Shown here: positions 53,933 through 62,291 of the stretch, in pieces
Layout of the letters: the number at the start of each line of letters is the position of its first letter
Numbering within the stretch: the first letter of the stretch is position 1
The notes under the pieces: model-generated
Database searches by the model: none
Told to the model about the DNA's origin: nothing
Seen by the model: only the letters and a program-made list of their open reading frames with translations
Program-made: the position numbers and the translations under genes
Assembly (NCBI GenBank): GCA_965140765.1
Contig: OZ223309.1
Span: 3,348,001 to 3,412,000, forward strand
Direction of reading: 5' to 3'
DNA from: Sunxiuqinia sp963678245
Lineage (GTDB): Bacteria > Bacteroidota > Bacteroidia > Bacteroidales > Prolixibacteraceae
Length of the DNA: 64,000 nucleotides

Positions 53933-55180
53933 TTATTCATATCTCAAACTTTCAATCGGATCCATACGTGCTGCCTTTTGCGCAGGATAATAGCCTGAAA
54001 TAATTCCAACAGCAAAACACAACAACACCCCGGTAAACATCCACAACCAAGGCACAATAAACTGACTATCAATCATCATCGAAATGATATTGCCGACCAG
54101 AATTCCCAAAATAATGCCTACAACACCTCCAATTTGCCCTATCACAACAGCTTCAATTAAAAACTGCTGACGAACTAATGAAGAATTCGCCCCAATTGCT
54201 TTCCTGATACCAATTTCGCGAGTTCGTTCTGTGACCGAAACCAGCATAATATTCATCAGCCCAATAGCTGCGCCAAAAAGAGTAATGAATCCAATGATAG
54301 TTGCTACAAGCGTGATATTTCGAATATTATTCAATAGCATATTAACCAAATTATCACTCTTTTCAATATTGAAATCTGTTTCATCAGTAGGTCGTAAATT
54401 TCTTACGTTTCGAAAATCAGCTTCAGCCTGACCGATCGCAGCCTCAAGCAATTGACCATTGTCAACCTTAATCTGAATATTAAAATTCATTTGTGGCCTG
54501 GAAAAATAATTCCGCACCGTGTAATACGGTAAAAAACAAATCTCATCTCCACCACTGCCAAAGCCGCCACCTTTTGGCTTGAGTGTGCCGACTACCTCAT
54601 AACGCCCGGCTCCAATACTTACCTCTTTATGAAGCGGATTTTCATTCTTATCAAACAGCCTTTTAACCAACCCACTACCTAGCAACACCTTATTTAAGCC
54701 TGACTCGATATCCGTATTGGAAAAATTACGCCCTCGTTCTATTTCAAACCCTGATGTTGCCAGGTAATTTTCGTCAATTCCACGAACGTTAACATTCGGA
54801 TTCGATTTCTTTGTTTGAAACTTCACCGTCGCATTTCCGGTACCATTAACCGAAATGGAAACTAAGGCAGGAAAACTAAAGTGCTCCTTAAATCCCTGTG
54901 CCTGATAATAACTAATGTATTGATGATTTTTTTTCCGCACCCGACTTTCACCTTGCTGAATCTGTATTGCCCGTGAAGTAATTGTAAACGAATTCGCCCC
55001 CATAAAGTTAAACTCATTAGTAATAGAAGCCTTTATTGAATCAATAGCAGTTAGTATTCCCACAAGTGCTGTAATTCCAATTGCAATAATCAAAACTGTT
55101 AGAATAGTGCGCAATAAATTCGACTGAATGGCATTCAACGAAATTCTCAAATTCTCATGGACTAATGTTTGATATTGCAT
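53933..55180 (-). CDS. MacB/FtsX-type ABC transporter permease
   Basis: A 415-residue membrane protein with a first helix at about 20-45 (ILTVLIIAIGITALVGILTAI), a large extracytoplasmic MacB-periplasmic core (about 50-270, NVRGIDENYLATSGFEIERGRNF) and three C-terminal helices including EAVVIGQIGGVVGIILGILVGNII, with the FtsX-typical SVTERTREIGIRKAIGAN. Members export lipoproteins, peptides or macrolides together with an ATPase and often a periplasmic adaptor. Here no ATPase is adjacent. The substrate is unknown. Confidence 0.85.
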   Translation of the reverse strand: MQYQTLVHENLRISLNAIQSNLLRTILTVLIIAIGITALVGILTAIDSIKASITNEFNFMGANSFTITSRAIQIQQGESRVRKKNHQYISYYQAQGFKEHFSFPALVSISVNGTGNATVKFQTKKSNPNVNVRGIDENYLATSGFEIERGRNFSNTDIESGLNKVLLGSGLVKRLFDKNENPLHKEVSIGAGRYEVVGTLKPKGGGFGSGGDEICFLPYYTVRNYFSRPQMNFNIQIKVDNGQLLEAAIGQAEADFRNVRNLRPTDETDFNIEKSDNLVNMLLNNIRNITLVATIIGFITLFGAAIGLMNIMLVSVTERTREIGIRKAIGANSSLVRQQFLIEAVVIGQIGGVVGIILGILVGNIISMMIDSQFIVPWLWMFTGVLLCFAVGIISGYYPAQKAARMDPIESLRYE

Positions 55181-55501
55181 AATAATATTTTTCGAATCGG
55201 TAAGATCACCAATTAAAAATACTAAAACAATGCATTCATCAATAAATTTTTCGAATTTAAAAGACCATTTTTCATCGAATATACGAAACTAAAGTTTAAT
55301 TTTTCGTTAATCGGACCAATCAAAAACCCAAACAACCCAATTTCAAGTCACTATTAATCAAAACAATAAACAACCAAAATTTTCAATTAATCTTTTTTAA
55401 CATTTATAAACTAACCTTTTGCAACCTCTCACCGTTAAAAACACCTGTGTGCTTAAACAACAGCTTTTATTGCTAAAGAATTTTTTCGAAAAGATAACTG
55501 C
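55181..55501. other. AT-rich divergent intergenic region
   Basis: Very AT-rich DNA upstream of two divergent genes; possible promoters but none with both boxes. A CTAACCTTTTG near 55410 is only a partial match to TAnnTTTG. Confidence 0.35.
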
Positions 55502-56029
55502 ATGGTATATCAGTTTAAAATAACTTCTATTGAAAATTCGGAATTTTTACGCGTAATTGAAATAGATGCGGAAAGAAGTTTTGCTGATCTCCATTGGTGC
55601 ATTCAAAATTGTTGTCAGTATGCTTCAGATCAACTTGCCTCTTTTTTTGTTGCGGGTGACAATTTCGGAATACAAAAGGAAATCACATTCCTAGACTGTG
55701 GCAAAAATGGCTCCCGGATTGAGGTCATGGGAAAAACCAAGCTACATGATATCCTCTCTGACACAGGACAGCGATTGCTGTATGTGTTCGATTTTTTTAG
55801 TGACAGATCTTTTTATATTGAATTAACTAAAATTTACATGAAAAAGCATCTTCAAGAAAACCAAGTCACCGAGATACAAGGTGATGCCCCTGCACAAGTA
55901 CTGGAAGAAGAACTCCAGGACCAGGGTCAAGTAATTCTCGAAACGGAGAATGGTTACCAAGATTATGGTGATTTAGATGATTATACCGAAATTTTTGGAG
56001 AAATGGAGGATCTAATCGAAGGGGACTAA
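55502..56029 (+). CDS. pRiA4b ORF-3-like protein with acidic tail
   Basis: A 175-residue protein. The N-terminal part (FKITSIENSEFLRVIEIDAERSFADLHWCIQNCCQYASDQLASFFV ... GDNFG) resembles the plasmid pRiA4b ORF-3 family, a fold found widely with no settled function. The C-terminal third is very acidic (DLDDYTEIFGEMEDLIEGD). No signal peptide is present, so it is cytoplasmic. It is directly upstream of miaA. A terminator-like hairpin covers its stop codon, so miaA may be partly insulated. Function unknown; the family name is a similarity call by pattern. Confidence 0.65.
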   Translation: MVYQFKITSIENSEFLRVIEIDAERSFADLHWCIQNCCQYASDQLASFFVAGDNFGIQKEITFLDCGKNGSRIEVMGKTKLHDILSDTGQRLLYVFDFFSDRSFYIELTKIYMKKHLQENQVTEIQGDAPAQVLEEELQDQGQVILETENGYQDYGDLDDYTEIFGEMEDLIEGD

Positions 56030-56048
56030 CAGGTCCCCTTCCTGTTTT
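56019..56048 (+). terminator. hairpin overlapping the stop codon before miaA
   Basis: A perfect 8-base stem (AAGGGGAC 56019-56026 / GTCCCCTT 56033-56040) encloses the TAA stop in its loop and is followed by CCTGTTTTTA. Probably a weak terminator or attenuator between the pRiA4b-like gene and miaA. Confidence 0.55.
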
Positions 56049-56089
56049 TAGGTAAAACCTTTACCTTTGGCTCTTCAACTATTCAAACA

Positions 56090-56995
56090 ATGCGCAAAAC
56101 ACTAATTGTTATTCAAGGGTCTACTGGTGTTGGGAAAACAAAACTAAGCATCGAACTTGCGAACTATTTCAACACCGAAATAATATCATCCGATTCCCGT
56201 CAAATATTTAAAGAGCTATCGATTGGAACTGCTGTTCCTTCTCCAGATGAGCTGAATCAAGTTCCTCATCACTTTATCCATTCACATTCCATTCACGAAA
56301 ACTACAATGCAAGCCGCTTCGAAAGCGAGGCCATAAAATTAATTACTGACTTATTTGAAACGCATTCAACTGTGATTATGAGTGGTGGCTCCATGCTGTA
56401 TGTTGATGCTGTATGCAATGGAATTGACTTCCAGCCGGACGTTGATCCTGAAATTCGTAAACATCTAACACGTGAATTCGAGGAAACCGGACTGGAGCAC
56501 CTCAGGCTGAAACTGAAGCAACTCGACCCAGCATATTACGAAAAGGTCGATTTAAAGAATCCGAAACGTATTATACGGGCTCTCGAAATATGCATGATGA
56601 CCGGCAAAACCTTTACTTCTTTTCGAACTAAAACCGTAAAACAACGCCCATTTAAAATTATCAAAATTGGTCTGAACATGGATCGGGGGCAACTTTACAA
56701 CCGAATCAATAAACGCGTTGACCAAATGATGGAAGAAGGCTTGGAGGACGAAGTACGCCAAGTATTTCCTTACAAAAATCTCAACTCATTAAATACAGTC
56801 GGATACAAAGAACTATTTGCCTACTTGAATGGCGAGATCACCAAAGAAAAAGCGGTAGAGCTGATCAAACGAAACAGCCGCCACTATGCTCGTAAGCAGT
56901 TGACCTGGCTACGGAAAGATGAAAACATACATTGGTATGAGCCTCATCAAGCAAATGAAATCATTAAGTTTATCGAAAATAGTATTGCAGAATGA
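56090..56995 (+). CDS. miaA: tRNA dimethylallyltransferase MiaA
   Basis: A 301-residue enzyme that adds a dimethylallyl group to A37 of tRNAs reading UNN codons. The P-loop GSTGVGKT is at residues 10-17; further signatures are SSDSRQIFKELSIGTAVPS, SGGSMLYVDAVCNGI, NPKRIIRALEI and the C-terminal GYKELFAYLNGEI ... RNSRHYARKQLTWLRK. Length is as expected. It overlaps the Nudix gene by four bases (ATGA), so the two are co-translated. Confidence 0.96.
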   Translation: MRKTLIVIQGSTGVGKTKLSIELANYFNTEIISSDSRQIFKELSIGTAVPSPDELNQVPHHFIHSHSIHENYNASRFESEAIKLITDLFETHSTVIMSGGSMLYVDAVCNGIDFQPDVDPEIRKHLTREFEETGLEHLRLKLKQLDPAYYEKVDLKNPKRIIRALEICMMTGKTFTSFRTKTVKQRPFKIIKIGLNMDRGQLYNRINKRVDQMMEEGLEDEVRQVFPYKNLNSLNTVGYKELFAYLNGEITKEKAVELIKRNSRHYARKQLTWLRKDENIHWYEPHQANEIIKFIENSIAE

Positions 56996-57450
56996 ACCGG
57001 CAAGCCAACGCAAAATTCAATATTCGTGTTTACGGACTCTTTATGAATGAAAAAGATGAAGTATTATTGACTGATGAATTTCAACTCAATACAAAAATGA
57101 CGAAATTTCCCGGCGGTGGGCTTCAATTTGGAGAAGGCACAATTGATTGCTTAAAGCGTGAAATGTTGGAAGAGTGTAATCAGTCGATTGAACAAATAGT
57201 GCATTTTTACACCACCGACTTCTATCAGAAAGCACGCTATTTTGAAAATCAACAACTGATCAGCATTTATTACGAGGCGAGACTAAAACCACCAATCAAC
57301 TTTAAAATCTCAACCAAAGCTTTTGATTTTCCTGAACTAAAAAATGGGAATCAATGCTTTCGCTGGGTTAAAATAAAAGAGCTAAAAGCTGATGAATTAT
57401 CTTTCCCAATTGATAAACATGTTGCAAATTTGCTAGTCCAACAAACATGA
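56992..57450 (+). CDS. Nudix hydrolase
   Basis: A 152-residue pyrophosphohydrolase. The Nudix box runs from the GG of PGGGLQFGEGTIDCLKREMLEECN: G-x5-E-x7-RE-x2-EE is intact, but the glycine of the final xGU position is replaced (ECNQ), a tolerated variant in several Nudix groups. Substrate (nucleotide, sugar-nucleotide or cofactor) cannot be told. It overlaps miaA at ATGA and precedes a glycosyltransferase. Confidence 0.85.
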   Translation: MNRQANAKFNIRVYGLFMNEKDEVLLTDEFQLNTKMTKFPGGGLQFGEGTIDCLKREMLEECNQSIEQIVHFYTTDFYQKARYFENQQLISIYYEARLKPPINFKISTKAFDFPELKNGNQCFRWVKIKELKADELSFPIDKHVANLLVQQT

Positions 57451-57471
57451 GAATAAGTTTATCCCAAAACC

Positions 57472-58620
57472 ATGATCAAAACTGTAAAAATAATTGGCCC
57501 GGCCTATCCGTTCCGTGGAGGACTAGCATCCTACAATCAACGGTTGGCAGAGGAGTTTCAATCACAGGAAATGGAAGTTGAAATTGAAACCTTCACAATT
57601 CAATACCCAGGTTTGCTATTCCCCGGGAAGTCGCAATATGTGGATGGACCTGCTCCCGACAATTTAAATATCAAACGAACCGTCAACTCTGTAAACCCGA
57701 TTAATTGGATTAAAGTTGGTAAACGTATTCAAAAAGAGAAGCCTGATCTACTAATGGTTCGCTACTGGCTCCCGTTTATGGGTCCGGTTTTGGGTACAAT
57801 TTGTCGTCTGGTGAGAAAAAATAAACACACCAAAGTTATTTGCTTAGCCGACAATATCATTCCACATGAAAAAAGGCCAGGTGACAAACCTCTTACAAGC
57901 TATTTCATGGAAAGCATCGATGGGATGGTTGCCATGTCGCAATCTGTCCTCAACGACATAGATACCTTCACCCCCGAACTTCCTCGGAAACTTTGTCCTC
58001 ATCCACTGTTTGACAATTTTGGAGAGAAAATTGAAAAAGAAAAAGCCAAAGAATTACTTCAACTTGAGCAAGGAGTTAGTTATTTGCTTTTCTTTGGTTT
58101 TATTCGCGATTACAAAGGACTAGACCTTTTATTGAAAGCAATTTCGGATGAACGAATAAAAAAGCTACCGGTCAAACTAATTATTGCCGGTGAGTTTTAC
58201 ACAAAGCCCGAACCCTATCTGCAAATGATAGAAAGTCTCGGATTGAAAAATCATGTTTTATTACATACCGACTTTATCCCCAACGAAAAAGTAAGCCAAT
58301 ACTTTTGTGCATCCGATCTGGTGGTACAGCCCTACAAACACGCCACCCAAAGTGGCGTAACTCAAATTGGCTATCATTTCGAAAAATCGATGCTGGTAAC
58401 CGATGTTGGAGGCCTTTCTGAGATTATTCCTGATAAGAAAATTGGTTATGTAGTTACTCCAAATGAACAAGCGATAACCGACGCAATATTGGATTTTTAC
58501 GATAAAAATCGTCAGCCAATATTCGAAAAAAATATCATTGAAGAGAAGAAAAAGTTTTCGTGGACCAATATGGTAAATGCTTTTATCTCCGTTTACAACA
58601 AATTAAACCAGACCGCATGA
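57472..58620 (+). CDS. family 4-like (GT-B) glycosyltransferase
   Basis: A 382-residue GT-B-fold enzyme: N-terminal KIIGPAYPFRGGLASYNQRLAEEF (donor-binding start GP...GG), ADNIIPHEKRPGDKPL, YLLFFGFIRDYKGLDLLLKAI at the interdomain cleft, and the C-terminal donor loop DLVVQPYKHATQSGVTQIGYHFEKSMLVTDVGGLSEII with the usual E-x7-E region. It probably builds cell-surface or storage glycan. It overlaps gmhA by four bases at its stop. Confidence 0.85.
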   Translation: MIKTVKIIGPAYPFRGGLASYNQRLAEEFQSQEMEVEIETFTIQYPGLLFPGKSQYVDGPAPDNLNIKRTVNSVNPINWIKVGKRIQKEKPDLLMVRYWLPFMGPVLGTICRLVRKNKHTKVICLADNIIPHEKRPGDKPLTSYFMESIDGMVAMSQSVLNDIDTFTPELPRKLCPHPLFDNFGEKIEKEKAKELLQLEQGVSYLLFFGFIRDYKGLDLLLKAISDERIKKLPVKLIIAGEFYTKPEPYLQMIESLGLKNHVLLHTDFIPNEKVSQYFCASDLVVQPYKHATQSGVTQIGYHFEKSMLVTDVGGLSEIIPDKKIGYVVTPNEQAITDAILDFYDKNRQPIFEKNIIEEKKKFSWTNMVNAFISVYNKLNQTA

Positions 58621-59204
58621 AGCAAATAACCGACCGAATCGAGCAAGCCATTGAACTAAAAAAAGCCTTGCTTTCAAACGAAAAAATTTTGAATGATATC
58701 AAACGAGCTATCGACGAACTGGTTTCATGCTATCAAAAAGGCGGCAAAACACTTTTTTGCGGAAATGGTGGTAGCGCTGCCGACGCCCAGCATCTTGCAG
58801 CTGAGCTGGCTGGTAAATTTTATATCGACCGACCTCCGATACAGGCTGAAGCCTGTCACGTCAATTCTTCATTCATCACGGCTTATTCAAACGATTACAA
58901 TTTTAAAGTGGCTTATGCTAGATACATTTCCGGGGTTGGAAGAGCAGGCGACATCTTAATTGCAATTTCAACATCAGGCAACTCTGAAAATGTTGTCAAT
59001 GGAGCAAAAGAAGCTAAAAAAATCGGTATGAAAGTGATCGCCTTAACCGGAAAGCTTGGCGGCCAACTAAAAAGTGTTTGTGATATACTTATACCAATTC
59101 CATCAGTTGACACCCCCAGAATACAGGAAGCTCATATTTTTGTTGGGCATATTATTTGCGAACAAGTTGAAAAAGCCTTGTTTGACAAGCACCAAAAATC
59201 CTAA
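58617..59204 (+). CDS. gmhA: SIS-domain sedoheptulose-7-phosphate isomerase-like protein
   Basis: A 195-residue SIS protein starting inside the stop of the upstream gene. Motif FCGNGGSAADAQHLAAELAGKF (Gly49 to about Lys67) matches GmhA, which isomerises sedoheptulose-7-phosphate for ADP-heptose synthesis, and other phosphosugar isomerases. ISTSGNSENVVNGAKEAKK is the second phosphate-binding loop. Most Bacteroidota that make heptose-type sugars carry such a gene; without gmhB/hldE nearby the exact step is inferred. Confidence 0.82.
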   Translation: MKQITDRIEQAIELKKALLSNEKILNDIKRAIDELVSCYQKGGKTLFCGNGGSAADAQHLAAELAGKFYIDRPPIQAEACHVNSSFITAYSNDYNFKVAYARYISGVGRAGDILIAISTSGNSENVVNGAKEAKKIGMKVIALTGKLGGQLKSVCDILIPIPSVDTPRIQEAHIFVGHIICEQVEKALFDKHQKS

Positions 59205-59347
59205 AAACTGAACAAATTTGACCAGTTAATACTTTATTAATGATTAGTGAAATTTAATTTGAGTTACGGAGATCGGTCTCTGTTTTCGAAAGAATTAAAG
59301 TATATTTACTTTTTACAAAAGAAAATAGCTTTTCGAGGGATTGAAGG

Positions 59348-61594
59348 ATGGATAAAAACAAACTACAGACACAAGCTGAGCAACGGTTAATTGCTGATTA
59401 CTATGAGAATCTTACAAAATCATTTGATCAGCGAATCACCGAGGAGGGAAGAGAACGGATTCATAAGGCATTTGAATTTGCGAATAGTGCTCATGCAGGT
59501 GTAAAACGAAAATCAGGCGAGCCATACATCGTTCACCCTATTGCTGTTGCAAAGATTGTTTCTCAGGAAATAGGACTCGGAGCAACTTCCATTATTTCGG
59601 CCATTTTACATGATGTGGTTGAAGACACCGATTATACAACCGAAGATATTAAAAACCTATTTGGGGAGAAAGTGGCAAAGGTCGTTGACGGCTTAACCAA
59701 GCTTTCGGATGAAATCACCTCTCAACACGACTCCAAGCAGGCTACCAATTTTAGGAAAATGCTAATGACCCTTTCCGATGACATTAGGGTTATTTTAGTT
59801 AAGCTGGCTGACAGACTGCACAATATGCGGACTTTGGACAGCATGCCAACCCCCAAGCAGTTAAAAATTGCAGCCGAAACACTTTATATTTTCGCCCCTA
59901 TGGCTCATCGGCTCGGGCTGTACTCCATTAAAACTGAACTGGAAGATCTAAGTCTGAAATACAAGCAACCAGAAACGTATAATCAAATTGTATTTCGATT
60001 AAGAAACCAACAGGAACGAAGAGAATATTTGGTTGATGAGTTCGTCCAGCCCATCCAAAATCAACTCCAGAATGAAGGAATCGATTTTACAGTCTCCGGA
60101 AGATTGAAATCCATTTTTTCAATCTGGAATAAAATGCAAACCAAAGGGATTTCATTTGACGAAATATATGACTTACTCGCTATTCGCATTGTATTCAAGC
60201 CAAAAACAAACATATCTGAAAAACGACAGTGCTTTGACATCCTCTCTCTGATAACCGACATCTACAAACCCAAACCCGACCGCATCCGCGATTGGATCAC
60301 GATCCCAAAAGCCAATGGATACGAAGCGCTCCATGTAACCGTAATGGGACCTCAAGGGAAATGGGTAGAAGTGCAAATCAGAACTGAGCGAATGGATGTT
60401 ATCGCCGAACGTGGTTTTGCTGCTCATTACAAATACAAAGGGATTCATTCGATTGAATCGGAACTAGATAAGTGGCTGGAAAAAATCCGAGAAACACTTC
60501 GCAATCCGGAGTCTGATGCATTAGAGTTTTTGGATGAATTTAAAATGAACCTCTATACTTCGGAAATTGTCATTTTCACCCCAAAGGGTGATATGATCCC
60601 CCTCCCGAAAGGAGCAACAATTATTGACTTAGCTTACGAAATTCACACCGATCTTGGAAATCATTGCATCGGAGCAAAAATCAATCATAAATTGGTTCCG
60701 GTAAGCTATGTCCTGCAAAGCGGAGATCAGGTTGAAATTCTGACTTCAAAAACTCAGACGCCGGATCTGGAATGGCTCAAGTTTATGAGTACTGCAAAAG
60801 CGAAAACAAAAGTCAAACAAGCATTCAAACTTGATAAAAAAAGACACCTGGAGAAAGGTCAGGAGATCATTGAAGAAAAGCTCAAACAATATAAGATAAA
60901 ACCCTCGGCTGATACCTTGAAAAAACTCGCCGCGCACTACAACTTATCTAATAAAGACCAGCTTTACGCTCATGTGGGAATGGGATTTATCCAAATCGAC
61001 GATTTAGAAAGTATCCTCAAAACGCGACGGGAAAACAAATTAGCAAAGTATTGGAAAATTTCATTTGGGAAAAATAGAAACAATAAGGGGGGCGAGTTGG
61101 AGCTCATGCTACCCAAAACTCAAATCAACAAGAAAAATACATTCTTACTCAAAGAAGATCCTGATGAACGCAATTACACTCTGGCTAAATGTTGCCAGCC
61201 AATTCCAGGTGACGATGTCTTGGGTTACATGACCTCGAATAACCACGTAATTATTCATAAAACAAAATGCCCGGAAGCTAATAAATTAATGTCGCAACAC
61301 GGCGATCGGATTATCACTGCCGAATGGACTAATTTTAAAAAGCGCTCGTACCTTACCCGCATCAAAGTGAGTGGATTCGACCGAATTGGAATTGTGAACG
61401 AGGTGACTAATATTATCTCGAAACAAAATAACATCAACATGCGAACGGTGATGTTTGACACCCATGACGGTATCTTTGAAGGAGACCTATATATATACAT
61501 TCACAATCTCGGTGATTTAAACAAATTGATCGCACGACTAATGAGAATCAAAGGGATAGATACTATTGAAAGGATCGAGAATATTGAAAATTAA
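59348..61594 (+). CDS. rel: RelA/SpoT-type bifunctional (p)ppGpp synthetase/hydrolase
   Basis: A 748-residue stringent-response enzyme. The N-terminal HD hydrolase domain contains ILHDVVEDTDY with the metal-binding HD (about 88-93) and LADRLHNMRTL. The synthetase domain has YDLLAIRIVFK and IPKANGYEALHVTVMGPQGKWVEVQIRTERMDVIAERGFAAHYKYK (about 322-355). A TGS domain (VIFTPKGDMIPLPKGATIIDLAYEIH), a zinc-finger/CC-type region (KCCQPIPGDDVLG) and a C-terminal ACT domain (ISKQNNINMRTVMFDTHDGIFEGDLYIYI) follow. Both HD and synthetase motifs look intact, so it should both make and degrade the alarmone. Confidence 0.96.
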   Translation: MDKNKLQTQAEQRLIADYYENLTKSFDQRITEEGRERIHKAFEFANSAHAGVKRKSGEPYIVHPIAVAKIVSQEIGLGATSIISAILHDVVEDTDYTTEDIKNLFGEKVAKVVDGLTKLSDEITSQHDSKQATNFRKMLMTLSDDIRVILVKLADRLHNMRTLDSMPTPKQLKIAAETLYIFAPMAHRLGLYSIKTELEDLSLKYKQPETYNQIVFRLRNQQERREYLVDEFVQPIQNQLQNEGIDFTVSGRLKSIFSIWNKMQTKGISFDEIYDLLAIRIVFKPKTNISEKRQCFDILSLITDIYKPKPDRIRDWITIPKANGYEALHVTVMGPQGKWVEVQIRTERMDVIAERGFAAHYKYKGIHSIESELDKWLEKIRETLRNPESDALEFLDEFKMNLYTSEIVIFTPKGDMIPLPKGATIIDLAYEIHTDLGNHCIGAKINHKLVPVSYVLQSGDQVEILTSKTQTPDLEWLKFMSTAKAKTKVKQAFKLDKKRHLEKGQEIIEEKLKQYKIKPSADTLKKLAAHYNLSNKDQLYAHVGMGFIQIDDLESILKTRRENKLAKYWKISFGKNRNNKGGELELMLPKTQINKKNTFLLKEDPDERNYTLAKCCQPIPGDDVLGYMTSNNHVIIHKTKCPEANKLMSQHGDRIITAEWTNFKKRSYLTRIKVSGFDRIGIVNEVTNIISKQNNINMRTVMFDTHDGIFEGDLYIYIHNLGDLNKLIARLMRIKGIDTIERIENIEN

Positions 61595-61628
61595 TTTTTA
61601 TTTAGTCTAAACAATCTTAATTTTTTAC

Positions 61629-61636
61629 TATTTTTG
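61629..61636 (+). promoter_or_regulatory. -7 box upstream of the Fur-family gene
   Basis: TATTTTTG matches TAnnTTTG exactly, 27 bases before the chosen ATG; no TTTG at -33 is seen. Confidence 0.4.
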
Positions 61637-61663
61637 AAGCTACAACACAAAACTGTTTTGAGT

Positions 61664-62104
61664 ATGAATAGCCATAAAACAAAAGATACTGTGAAAAATA
61701 TGTTCACAGAATACTTGGAGAAAAATGGTCACCGGAAAACCCCCGAGCGATTCGCTATTCTTGATGAAATTTATTCCCGCGAAGGTCATTTCGATATTGA
61801 GTCACTTTATATTTCAATGAAAAATAAGAATTACCGGGTAAGTCGGGCAACCCTCTACAATACCATTGACTTGTTACTGGAATGTAAATTGGTTGTAAAA
61901 CATCAATTTGGTAAAAACATCGCCCAATTTGAAAAGGCTTTCGCAACTCTTCAACACGATCACCTCATTGATACAAGCACCGGAATAGTAAAAGAATTTT
62001 ACGATCCACGAATCCGAGAAATCATAGAAGAAGCTTGTTTAAAGTATAATTTTAAACTTTCGCATCACACGTTATACATCTATGGTGAAAGCCTCGACTC
62101 TTAA
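61664..62104 (+). CDS. Fur-family metal-responsive transcriptional regulator
   Basis: A 146-residue regulator starting at the ATG at 61664; an upstream in-frame TTG is not preferred. Winged-helix region: EKNGHRKTPERFAILDEIYSREGHFDIESLYISMKNKNYRVSRATLYNTIDLLLECKLV. The dimerisation domain has QHDHLIDTSTGIVKEFYDPRIREIIEEA. The CxxC structural zinc pair that follows HDHLI in E. coli Fur is absent (DTST in that place), so metal binding differs. Which metal or redox signal it senses is unknown. It lies between rel and purA, each with its own signals. Confidence 0.85.
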   Translation: MNSHKTKDTVKNMFTEYLEKNGHRKTPERFAILDEIYSREGHFDIESLYISMKNKNYRVSRATLYNTIDLLLECKLVVKHQFGKNIAQFEKAFATLQHDHLIDTSTGIVKEFYDPRIREIIEEACLKYNFKLSHHTLYIYGESLDS

Positions 62105-62135
62105 AATATATCGTAAACTCATTATAAATAAATCG

Positions 62136-62160
62136 CCTCTGATGAATCGGAGGTTTTTTT
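62136..62160 (+). terminator. intrinsic terminator of the Fur-family gene
   Basis: The stem CCTCTGA / TCGGAGG (one G-U pair) with a TGAA loop is followed by seven T, 31 bases after the stop codon. Confidence 0.75.
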
Positions 62161-62262
62161 ATGCCTAAATGAAAAAATAATTTGTAATTTTATTGGCCAA
62201 ATAATTTTCATTTTGGCACCGTGGAAATCAGTCTAATTTCAGGCTTTATTTCTGCGGTTCAT

Positions 62263-62270
62263 TATGTTTG
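62263..62270 (+). promoter_or_regulatory. -7 box of purA
   Basis: TATGTTTG matches TAnnTTTG exactly, 22 bases upstream of the purA ATG, giving a very short leader. The -33 area lacks a clear TTTG. Confidence 0.45.
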
Positions 62271-62291
62271 AAATATTGTAAACTACATAAA

